From: Methylococcales bacterium
GTDB taxonomy: Bacteria; Pseudomonadota; Gammaproteobacteria; Methylococcales; Methylomonadaceae
Assembly: GCA_023144875.1 (NCBI GenBank)
Contig: JAGLEW010000157.1
Location: 1 to 11,200, forward strand
DNA length: 11,200 bases
Direction: 5' to 3'
The stretch's first letter is position 1; each line of letters opens with the position of its first letter. Of this stretch, positions 1 through 6,142 are shown piece by piece. The position numbers and the translations under genes are program-made. Below the pieces are notes generated by a model. That model worked only from the letters and a program-made list of their open reading frames with translations, had not been told where the DNA came from and did no database searches.

Positions 1-249
1 TATGGTTTGCAAGTTGCCGCGCTTGCTGGCGTGCCACGAGGGGTGATTGAACAAGCCAAACTTAAATTACACTCGTTAGAAAAAAAATCTTATCAAGAGC
101 AACAATTAGTCGTTGATGACGCTCAAGGAGATTTGTTTTCAGAAGATGAGGATCACCCTATCTTAAGTCTTTTAGCTGAAATAAACCCTGATGAGATGAC
201 TCCCAAAGAGGCGCTCAAATTACTGTACCGATTTAAAAGCTTGCGCTAA
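1..249 (+). CDS. mutS: DNA mismatch repair protein MutS, C-terminal end (5' truncated by the window)
   Basis: MutS recognises mismatches and small loops and starts methyl-directed repair with MutL. Only the last 82 codons are visible. The frame is open from base 1, beginning with residues YGLQVAALAGVP, the conserved end of the ATPase/helix-turn-helix domain where the protein normally continues through GVP and an alpha helix (VIEQAK). A variable linker follows, then the family's C-terminal helix-loop-helix tetramerisation region (INPDEMTPKEALKLLYRFKSL), ending at TAA 247-249. The match to MutS tails is unambiguous. The apparent ATG at base 7 is not a real start: the true N-terminus lies outside the window. 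The hcp-like gene follows 47 bases later on the same strand, so readthrough is possible. Confidence 0.95.
   Translation, partial: YGLQVAALAGVPRGVIEQAKLKLHSLEKKSYQEQQLVVDDAQGDLFSEDEDHPILSLLAEINPDEMTPKEALKLLYRFKSLR
124..138 (+). other. Probable beta-clamp binding motif in the MutS linker
   Basis: The codons CAA GGA GAT TTG TTT encode Gln-Gly-Asp-Leu-Phe in the flexible acidic linker before the tetramerisation helices. This fits the QxxLF form of the sliding-clamp binding motif. E. coli MutS carries a related pentapeptide in the same region. The assignment rests on motif and position only. Confidence 0.6.
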
Positions 250-296
250 AATTCATCCTACGCCCTATTCCCCGATTAAATTTTAAGAGTTCAAAC

Positions 297-1937
297 ATGT
301 TTTGTTACCATTGCCAAGAAGCCAAAAAAAATAAAGCCTGTGACACCACAGGAATTTGCGGTAAAAAAGCTCCCTTATCCAGTTTGCATGATTTATTGGT
401 GTATACCCTAAAAGGCTTATCGTTTTACGCCGTTAAAGCGCAAGACTCAACCATTGACCTGACACGTTGCAACCAATTTAGTGCGCGCGCATTATATGCC
501 ACCGTCACCAATGTGAACTTTGATTCGGCTGAATTTGTGGGCTTAATTACCGAGTCGGTTCAACGGCGCAACGCTTTAGCCAAACAATTACCCGCGCTCG
601 AATCTGTACCAGAAGAAGCCCTGTGGCAATATGATACGATTGATGAAAAAGCCTTTATCAAAAAAGGGGAGTCGGTGGGTGTGCCTTCCTTAGCCAACGA
701 CAATGAAGGCTATCATGGTTTGCGAGAATCCTTAGTCTATGCCGTGAAAGGATTGGCCTCCATAACGCATCATGCCTTAATGTTGGGTAAAGAGGCATCA
801 AAATTTTATACCTTTATTCATCACGCCTTAAATTTTTCCCTCAACCAACACAGCATAGACGAAGCCCTAGCACTCAATTTAGAATGTGGAAAATTAGGCG
901 TAGAGGCAATGGCCTTATTAAATCAGGCGAATATAAAACGCTTTGGCGAACCTGTTCCCACTCAAGTTCATACCGATGTTTGGAATAAAGCAGGGATTTT
1001 AATTTCAGGTTCAAGCCTTCAAGACATTCAAGCGGTGTTGGAACAAACGGCAGACACAGGCATTGATGTTTACACGCATGGCGAAGCGCTTATCGCTCAC
1101 GCTTACCCCGCTTTTAAACGCTTTTTTAATTTGGCAGGGCATTATGGCGGTGCATGGCAGGATCAAAAAAATCAATTTGCCAAATTTAACGGCGCATTAT
1201 TAATCACCAGTAATAGTCTCCAACAAGCGAAGAAAACCTATATTGAAAAATTATTCACCACAGGTATGGTTGGCTGGGATGCTATTCCTCATATTGCCGA
1301 TCAAAAATCCAACCCTGCAAAAAATTTCACTCCTCTTATTGAACAAGCTAAACAGAATTCAGCCCCCACTTTATTAACCGAACACACGCTTCCAACAGGG
1401 TATAGTTTACAAAGCCTTAACGCATTGATGGATGAAATTATTAGCGCACTTCAATCGGAAAGTATTAGCCGTATTATTGTCATTGCAGGCTGTGACGGTC
1501 GTCATAAAGAACGGCGTTATTACACCGAATTGGTGGAAAAATTACCGAAAAATTGTCTTATTTTGACCTGTGGGGAAACAAAATATCGTTTTAATCATTT
1601 AGAATTAGGGGATATTAATGGTATTCCACGTTTATTAGATGTGGGGCAAAGTAATGATTTTTCGGTCATTCTTCAATTTTTAGAAAATCTACAACAACGT
1701 CTAGGGCTGAATGATTTAAACGTCCTCCCCGTTTCTTTTAATATTGCATGGTATGAACAACAAACGATTATTATGTTCTTATCTTTATTGGCGCTGGGAA
1801 TTAAAAATGTCCGTTTAGGCCCGACCTTGCCGCCATTTTTTAATGAAGAGGTTTTAAATATCCTTACTGAAAAATTTGCATTGAAAGGTATTAGTACGGT
1901 TGAAGACGATATTGAAGCGATGTTGGAAGGTGAATAA
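297..1937 (+). CDS. hcp: Hybrid-cluster protein (Hcp) family member with a degraded hybrid-cluster site
   Basis: At 546 residues this is full length for Hcp, which in E. coli acts as an NO reductase/nitrosylase and was long named hydroxylamine reductase. The N-terminal cluster motif is intact: Cys3, Cys6, Cys15 and Cys21, the CX2CX8CX5C spacing of the class I (Desulfovibrio-type) protein. Family blocks are clear: TNVNFDS near 71, VYTHGE at 258-263, AGCDGRH at 397-403, KYRFN near 429, WYEQ at 485-488 and LGPTLP near 507. By spacing against the Desulfovibrio vulgaris ligands, Glu263, Cys399 and Glu487 are kept. The other four ligand positions hold Ser239 (His244), Ser307 (Cys312), Glu427 (Cys434) and Ser452 (Cys459). 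The family is certain, but the usual catalysis is doubtful. An AAGAG ribosome site at 285-289 supports this start. No hcr reductase gene is in view. Confidence 0.93.
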   Translation: MFCYHCQEAKKNKACDTTGICGKKAPLSSLHDLLVYTLKGLSFYAVKAQDSTIDLTRCNQFSARALYATVTNVNFDSAEFVGLITESVQRRNALAKQLPALESVPEEALWQYDTIDEKAFIKKGESVGVPSLANDNEGYHGLRESLVYAVKGLASITHHALMLGKEASKFYTFIHHALNFSLNQHSIDEALALNLECGKLGVEAMALLNQANIKRFGEPVPTQVHTDVWNKAGILISGSSLQDIQAVLEQTADTGIDVYTHGEALIAHAYPAFKRFFNLAGHYGGAWQDQKNQFAKFNGALLITSNSLQQAKKTYIEKLFTTGMVGWDAIPHIADQKSNPAKNFTPLIEQAKQNSAPTLLTEHTLPTGYSLQSLNALMDEIISALQSESISRIIVIAGCDGRHKERRYYTELVEKLPKNCLILTCGETKYRFNHLELGDINGIPRLLDVGQSNDFSVILQFLENLQQRLGLNDLNVLPVSFNIAWYEQQTIIMFLSLLALGIKNVRLGPTLPPFFNEEVLNILTEKFALKGISTVEDDIEAMLEGE

Positions 1938-2003
1938 TGATGTTAAATTTGGTTGCGTTACGGGATTGTTTGGAACAATAAGTAGCCTATTATTCATGAA
2001 TTA

Positions 2004-2034
2004 AAACCGATTGCATTTCACTCACAATCGGTTT
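2004..2034. terminator. Bidirectional hairpin terminator between hcp-like and FocA/NirC genes
   Basis: A perfect 10-bp inverted repeat, AAACCGATTG at 2004-2013 and CAATCGGTTT at 2025-2034, encloses an 11-base loop. It lies between two convergent genes, 67 bases after the first stop codon and 17 bases before the second. The stem ends in A on one side and T on the other, giving a short T run on either strand, longer on the minus strand (GGTTTTAATT). It therefore probably serves both genes, more strongly the minus-strand one. Confidence 0.8.
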
Positions 2035-2050
2035 ATTGAGGAGTGTAGTT

Positions 2051-2863
2051 TTAGTCTAACTGACGCTCAGGGCTCATTTTAACGTGAGTGTAATACAAAG
2101 GCAGTCCAACAAATAATGAGCCGCCAATTAAATTACCAAATACTGTGGGCAATTCATTCCAAATAAGGTAATCCATTAGGGTAAAGTTTCCGCCCATAAT
2201 CATAGAGAATGGAAATAAGAACATGTTGACAATTGAATGTTCAAAACTCATAAAAAAGAACAGCATAATAGGCATCCACATTGCCATCATTTTACCTGTC
2301 GCTGAGCTTGAAATCATCGCGCCAACGACGCCCATAGAAACCATCCAATTGCATAACATGGCACGAATAAAAATGGTAAACCAACCGCCGACACCATGCG
2401 ATTTATAGCCTAATGTGCGTGCCTCACCGATTTTTCCGACTTTTTCAGCAATCGCCCCACCATCTATGCTGTAGCCGTAGGTCAAGATAAAAGACATCAT
2501 AAAAGCCACCGCTAAAGCCCCTGCAAAATTTCCTAAAAAAACCAAGCCCCAATTACGCAAAACTTGATTAAAGCTCACACCTCGTCGTTTGTCTAACCAC
2601 GCTAGTGGGACTAACGTGAAGACACCCGTTAACAAATCAAACTTCATTAAATACAACATAATAAAACCAACAGGAAACAAAACAGCACCCAGCAGTGGAG
2701 AGCCTGTTTTTATGATAACGGTGATGGCAAAAATAGCAGCAAGGGCTAAGGTCGCGCCCGCCATAAAGGCTCGAATTAAAGTATCTTTTGTTGACATATA
2801 GACCTTCGACTCACCTGCATCAACCATTTTTTTTACAAACTCTGTCGGCTCTAAATAAGACAT
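2051..2863 (-). CDS. Formate/nitrite transporter (FNT) family channel, FocA/NirC type
   Basis: This inner-membrane pentameric channel family moves formate, nitrite or related small anions. The 270-residue protein has the usual six membrane spans after a short cytoplasmic N-terminal helix (LEPTEFVKKMVDAGESK). Family marks include the omega-loop region around FDLLTG (75-80), GNFAGA (111-116), SFEHSIVNMF (206-215) with the pore histidine at 209, and NELPTVFGNLIGG (236-248). These place the family firmly but do not separate formate from nitrite substrates. The gene converges on the hcp-like gene across a shared terminator, so the two are not co-transcribed, although nitrite and NO chemistry could link them (inference). 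The leader holds a terminator-like hairpin. The ribosome site is weak (AGAG about nine bases before ATG). Confidence 0.92.
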   Translation of the reverse strand: MSYLEPTEFVKKMVDAGESKVYMSTKDTLIRAFMAGATLALAAIFAITVIIKTGSPLLGAVLFPVGFIMLYLMKFDLLTGVFTLVPLAWLDKRRGVSFNQVLRNWGLVFLGNFAGALAVAFMMSFILTYGYSIDGGAIAEKVGKIGEARTLGYKSHGVGGWFTIFIRAMLCNWMVSMGVVGAMISSSATGKMMAMWMPIMLFFFMSFEHSIVNMFLFPFSMIMGGNFTLMDYLIWNELPTVFGNLIGGSLFVGLPLYYTHVKMSPERQLD

Positions 2864-3051
2864 GTTATTTTTCTCTAAATTTTAATAAAATGAATCAAGC
2901 AAAAAAAATGCCATAACAGGCAAAGTAGACTTGCTCCCTGATTACTTTAGCGTTGTACTTAGAAATAAATATCTATTTTTTAACGTTTGGATCACTTATT
3001 TTGCTCTTTTTTAGTGCAAATAATAAACAAATGTAACGAAAAGCTAAGGTT
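2864..3051. promoter_or_regulatory. Divergent intergenic region between the FNT channel and dsrC-type genes
   Basis: These 188 very AT-rich bases separate two divergently transcribed genes and must hold both promoters. A weak match to -35/-10 elements toward the plus strand is TTTTGC, a 16-base spacer and TAATAA, ending about 20 bases before the dsrC-type start. I see no clear FNR-type TTGAT-N4-ATCAA box. The one structured element is the hairpin described separately. Confidence 0.45.
2901..2922 (-). terminator. Terminator-like hairpin in the leader of the FNT gene
   Basis: Read on the minus strand, TGCC (2922-2919), a six-base loop and GGCA (2912-2909) are followed at once by eight T residues (2908-2901). 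This is the form of a short intrinsic terminator or attenuator, 37 bases before the FNT start codon. The stem has only four pairs, so it may be too weak to act. It could stop antisense transcripts coming through the dsrC-type gene or modulate FNT expression. Confidence 0.35.
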
Positions 3052-3426
3052 ATGGTTAAAATATTGAACATAAATAATATTGGATTTAATGTCTCAACTC
3101 GCTTGAATACAAACATGGAATTAAGATTAAACGATGAAGGTTTTTTGTGTAATATAGAAGACTGGACAAAAGAAGTTGCTATTTTTTTAGCAGGGGAAAA
3201 TCATTTACAATTAAGTCCTTTACACTGGGAAATTATTTTTTTTATTCGCCAATATTATAACGATTATCAACATTTACCCAATGCCAGAGTATTTACTAAA
3301 GCGATTGCTAAAAAACTTGGGGTTGAAAAAGGGAATAGTCGTTATTTGCATAAATTATTTCCTCAAGGACCTTTAAAATATGCCTGTAAAATTGCAGGAT
3401 TACCAAAACCCCCAACCTGTTTATAA
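3052..3426 (+). CDS. dsrC: TusE/DsrC-family sulfur-carrier protein, two-cysteine DsrC type
   Basis: Small proteins of this family carry sulfur on C-terminal cysteines. DsrC works with dissimilatory sulfite reductase, and TusE passes sulfur to MnmA for tRNA 2-thiouridine. The 124-residue product has the family core: GFLCNIEDW (30-38), LSPLHWEIIFFIRQYY (54-69), KGNSRYLHKLFPQGP (93-107) and a C-terminus CKIAGLPKPPTCL. Both cysteines are present, Cys112 and the penultimate Cys123, ten residues apart as in DsrC. E. coli TusE has only the last one. The N-terminus is about 12 residues longer than usual. Starting at Met22 (3115) would cut into the first beta strand and has no ribosome site, so 3052 is kept, though its AAGG lies too close to ATG. 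No dsr or tus partners are nearby. It converges on hslR with four bases between stops. Confidence 0.88.
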   Translation: MVKILNINNIGFNVSTRLNTNMELRLNDEGFLCNIEDWTKEVAIFLAGENHLQLSPLHWEIIFFIRQYYNDYQHLPNARVFTKAIAKKLGVEKGNSRYLHKLFPQGPLKYACKIAGLPKPPTCL

Positions 3427-3430
3427 TTTT

Positions 3431-3829
3431 TTACCTATCATTTTGTTTAAAGCGATGAATTTGGCGGCGTTGTTTTTTATTAGGACGTGATTCTCGCTCG
3501 GAATGCGGTAATAACTGTCTTTGTTCTTTATAGTCAATGATTTGCTGCTGACGTTTTTCATGACTTTCCGTGGTTTCTTGGTACCACACACTGACTTCGG
3601 ATGCTGGACGGCGTTGTTTATTTAACGCTAAAACCGTGAGTTCCCAACGATATTGATCTTTATGAATCAGGAGTATTGAACCAACTTTTACTTCTTTACT
3701 GGGCTTACAGCGTTGGCCATTTAGATGAACCTTCCCACCTAAAACCGCTTCTGAAGCGAGTCTTCGCGTTTTAAAAAATCGAGCCGTCCATAGCCATTTA
3801 TCTATTCGTAAGCGGGTTAGTTCTGACAT
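3431..3829 (-). CDS. hslR: Ribosome-associated heat shock protein Hsp15
   Basis: Hsp15 binds free 50S subunits that still carry a nascent chain and helps to recycle them after stalling. The 132-residue product is the normal length. An S4 RNA-binding domain fills the N-terminal half: LRIDKWLWTARFFKTR (7-22), then LASEAVLGGKVHLNG (24-38) and KPSKEVKVGS (42-51). The family's middle and tail follow, with QRRPASE near 72 and a basic C-terminus, RPNKKQRRQIHRFK. The close match to E. coli HslR through the tail excludes a general S4 protein. The start lies just after a divergent upstream region. No clear Shine-Dalgarno sequence is visible. The stop is four bases from that of the convergent dsrC-type gene. 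Confidence 0.95.
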   Translation of the reverse strand: MSELTRLRIDKWLWTARFFKTRRLASEAVLGGKVHLNGQRCKPSKEVKVGSILLIHKDQYRWELTVLALNKQRRPASEVSVWYQETTESHEKRQQQIIDYKEQRQLLPHSERESRPNKKQRRQIHRFKQNDR

Positions 3830-3984
3830 TTTGTGTAATCTAATAAAAATAGGATTGATTTTACCGTGTTTGAGCCGCTTCCCCGTGTTTTATTTTAGAG
3901 TTAAGGCTTCAAATTTTTGTTCTATATGTCTTTCGGTTAACATAGGTCAGTTATACGAATTCTTTATGAATAACGGAGGGATAG
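3830..3984. promoter_or_regulatory. Divergent promoter region between hslR and the membrane-protein operon
   Basis: These 155 bases must hold the hslR promoter (minus) and the promoter of the two-gene membrane operon (plus). I cannot assign convincing -35/-10 pairs, and no sigma-32-type element is clear. An open frame beginning at 3831 crosses it but looks spurious. Confidence 0.45.
3975..3979 (+). promoter_or_regulatory. Strong ribosome binding site for the DUF6394-type gene
   Basis: GGAGG lies five bases before the ATG at 3985. It is the strongest Shine-Dalgarno sequence I see in the window and fixes this start against competing upstream ATGs in the overlapping frame. Confidence 0.85.
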
Positions 3985-4368
3985 ATGAATTTGGAAAAAG
4001 TGATTTTTGGTTTTTTTATTGTATTGGCGCTCACCTTAAATTTTAGTTTTTTTTTAGGAGAAATAGGCAATTTAAAGCATCATAATGTATTTGAATTGTT
4101 TATGGTCATCGTGGTTAATTTGATCGCCACTATTCTAAAATTAGGAGACCGATCGCAAATTGGAGCGGTGTTATTAGCAACCAGTTTGGTGGCTGATTTA
4201 CAATTGATTATGGCAGCAACCTACTGGACATTTGCTGAACATATTACAGGAACAGGGGTAACGTCTGAAGTGATTGCAGGTATTGTTTCACTTTCAGGTG
4301 GGGCTTTATTGGCCAATATTATTTCAGCCGTTATTCTTGTGAGCGAAACATTGATGTCACGCTTATAA
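3985..4368 (+). CDS. Small integral membrane protein of unknown function, probably DUF6394
   Basis: The 127-residue product has four predicted membrane segments, at about 7-25, 36-53, 60-80 and 96-120. Polar loops contain GEIGNLKHHNVFEL (25-38) and LKLGDRSQIGAVLLAT (51-66). From memory this pattern belongs to the conserved family DUF6394, which I recall next to potassium-channel genes in gammaproteobacteria. No biochemical function is known to me. The channel gene begins 19 bases downstream on the same strand, which implies co-transcription and a possible accessory or regulatory subunit role (inference). Asp and Arg in the second loop and an Asp inside the third hydrophobic segment (position 71) are candidates for functional residues. 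The start is fixed by a strong GGAGG site. Coding status is very likely; function is open. Confidence 0.8.
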   Translation: MNLEKVIFGFFIVLALTLNFSFFLGEIGNLKHHNVFELFMVIVVNLIATILKLGDRSQIGAVLLATSLVADLQLIMAATYWTFAEHITGTGVTSEVIAGIVSLSGGALLANIISAVILVSETLMSRL

Positions 4369-4387
4369 CCGTATAAGAGAGCCGAAT

Positions 4388-6142
4388 ATGCCACGTCCTG
4401 TCGATTTAACACGTGTTACTTTTATTATTATGCGTGAAATGCGCCGCCCAATTATGGCGTTATTAGTTGTATATTCCTTTTCTATTTTAGGGATGACGCT
4501 TATTCCAGGTTCAATCAATGAACATGGCGTGGAAAATGAAAAAATGAGTATTTTTCATGCCTTTTATTTTATGACCTATACCGCAACAACCACAGGGTTT
4601 GGTGAAATTCCTTATGCATTTAGTGATGCGCAACGTTTTTGGGCGATTATTTGTCTTTACACCAGTGTAGTGATTTGGGTTTATGCGATTGGGGCTATTG
4701 TACGTTTATTACAAAACCCTTTTTTTGTAAGGGCGCTGGAAGAATGGAAGTTTTCACGCAGTGTGAATCGTATTGCATCGGATTATTTTATTCTTTGCGG
4801 TTTTGGTGATACGGGCAGTGTTTTAGCACGAGGGCTTAATGAGTATCGAACCCCCTGTGTCATTATTGATGAAAATGAAGAACGTATCAAAGCCCTGCAT
4901 TTGCGTAACTATAATGTCCCCATGCCAGGTTTATATGCGGATGCGAGTGTTCCTAAACATTTGTTAGAAGCGGGGGTTACACGCTCAAATTGTAAAGCAA
5001 TTATCGCAATTACTAATAATGAAGAGGTTAATTTAAAAATTTCGACGACCGCGCGCGTATTAAATCCGAATATTGAAATTATCACTATGTCTAAATTAGA
5101 AGATGTTGAAGATACTTTGGCTAATTTGGGTGGTGAAGTTCATGTGGTAGACCCCTTTAAAACCTTTGCTCAGGTATTGGCGGCAACCATGCATAATGCA
5201 GGATTTTATGCGTTAAATAGATGGTTAATTCAAAATAAAAAAGGGACGATTGGCTCTTACATTAAACCCCCATTAGGAAAATGGGTAATTTGTGGTTACG
5301 GACGTATGGGGTCGGAAGTAGCGCGCGTGTTAACAAAATATGGCGTTGATACCACTATTATTGATCCTGATGCACGTCATGTGAACGAACATGAAAATTA
5401 TATTGTTGGTCGTCCAACGTCAAAAACACTGGATGAGGCTAAAATCAACGAGGCGGTAGGGATTGTTGCTAGCACTAGTGATGATGGGCATAATTTGGGT
5501 ATTTTATTAAATGCGCGTCATTCTAACCCCAATTTATTTACGATTACACGGCAAAACCATCATTATAATGAGGTGACTTTTGCGGCCACTAAAACCAATA
5601 TCATTATGCAACCGACATTAGTGACCGCTCAGAAAATTTTATTTTTATTAATTGCGCCGCTTTTAAAGTCTTTTTTTGCTTATTTATTGGAAAATAAGGT
5701 CGGTAGAGCTCGAGAAATGGAGCGAGTCATTGAGACATTAAAAAATACGATTGGTGATAAAACACCTTATTTAACCAGCTTACATTTTACGCATGAAAAA
5801 AGTAAAGCGGTTATTCAATGGCTTAATAGAGGGGAAACCGTTTTTTTAGGGGATTTATTACGAAACCCTGATAACCGTAATCGAGCCTTAGAAGTGGTGG
5901 TGTTTGTCATCAAATCAGGCGATCAAACCATTGTATTACCTGATCATAATTATAGAATTAAAGAAGATGATGAAGTGCTTTTTTGTTCAACTAAGTTGGG
6001 TGAGCATTTGTTTCATGCCATTGTTAATAACGAATATAAATTACATTACACCCAAAATGGTACTTTTTTACCCAGAAGTTGGGCGGCAAAAACGCTCGCC
6101 AATTTTATGAAAAAACGCGCATCCAAACAAAAAACCAACTAA
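4388..6142 (+). CDS. Two-RCK potassium channel-like protein with TrkA-N domains and a GFG filter
   Basis: The 584-residue protein has the layout of a two-span K+ channel with a gating ring. A first membrane span lies near 22-40, a pore helix near 54-67, the filter is T68-T69-G70-F71-G72-E73, and a second span lies near 84-105. Two RCK/TrkA-N Rossmann domains follow, with GxGxxG loops at 138-143 (GFGDTG) and 303-308 (GYGRMG), each ending in an acidic residue after a hydrophobic strand (IIDENE 159-164, IIDPDA 324-329), which favours NAD-type nucleotides. A TrkA-C-like region sits at about 480-545. The canonical filter TVGYGD is changed at three positions, so selectivity is not assured. The gene starts 19 bases after the DUF6394-type gene with a weak AGAG site. 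Its TAA overlaps the pepN stop codon. GsuK-like two-RCK channels are the closest model I know. Confidence 0.88.
   Translation: MPRPVDLTRVTFIIMREMRRPIMALLVVYSFSILGMTLIPGSINEHGVENEKMSIFHAFYFMTYTATTTGFGEIPYAFSDAQRFWAIICLYTSVVIWVYAIGAIVRLLQNPFFVRALEEWKFSRSVNRIASDYFILCGFGDTGSVLARGLNEYRTPCVIIDENEERIKALHLRNYNVPMPGLYADASVPKHLLEAGVTRSNCKAIIAITNNEEVNLKISTTARVLNPNIEIITMSKLEDVEDTLANLGGEVHVVDPFKTFAQVLAATMHNAGFYALNRWLIQNKKGTIGSYIKPPLGKWVICGYGRMGSEVARVLTKYGVDTTIIDPDARHVNEHENYIVGRPTSKTLDEAKINEAVGIVASTSDDGHNLGILLNARHSNPNLFTITRQNHHYNEVTFAATKTNIIMQPTLVTAQKILFLLIAPLLKSFFAYLLENKVGRAREMERVIETLKNTIGDKTPYLTSLHFTHEKSKAVIQWLNRGETVFLGDLLRNPDNRNRALEVVVFVIKSGDQTIVLPDHNYRIKEDDEVLFCSTKLGEHLFHAIVNNEYKLHYTQNGTFLPRSWAAKTLANFMKKRASKQKTN

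Noticed and set aside
2223..2801. Two plus-strand open frames (2223-2408 and 2589-2801)
   Set aside because: Both lie entirely antisense within the clear FNT channel gene, have no ribosome site and encode no recognisable protein.
3115..3117. Met22 as the start of the DsrC-type protein
   Set aside because: No ribosome site precedes it, and it would remove most of the first beta strand. It cannot be fully excluded, because the site before 3052 is also weak.
3831..4046. Plus-strand open frame of 71 codons
   Set aside because: It covers the divergent promoter region and overlaps the start of the DUF6394-type gene in another frame. It has no ribosome site, whereas the overlapped gene has GGAGG.
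4221..4412. Minus-strand open frame of 63 codons
   Set aside because: Antisense to the DUF6394-type gene and the start of the channel gene; no protein-like features.
5633..5695. Hydrophobic stretch at residues 416-436 of the channel as a third membrane span
   Set aside because: It occupies the place of the RCK crossover helices after the second Rossmann domain, parallel to the region near 258-282 after the first, so it is more likely part of the soluble gating ring.
5904..6110. Plus-strand open frame of 68 codons inside the channel gene
   Set aside because: Out-of-frame shadow of the TrkA-C coding region.
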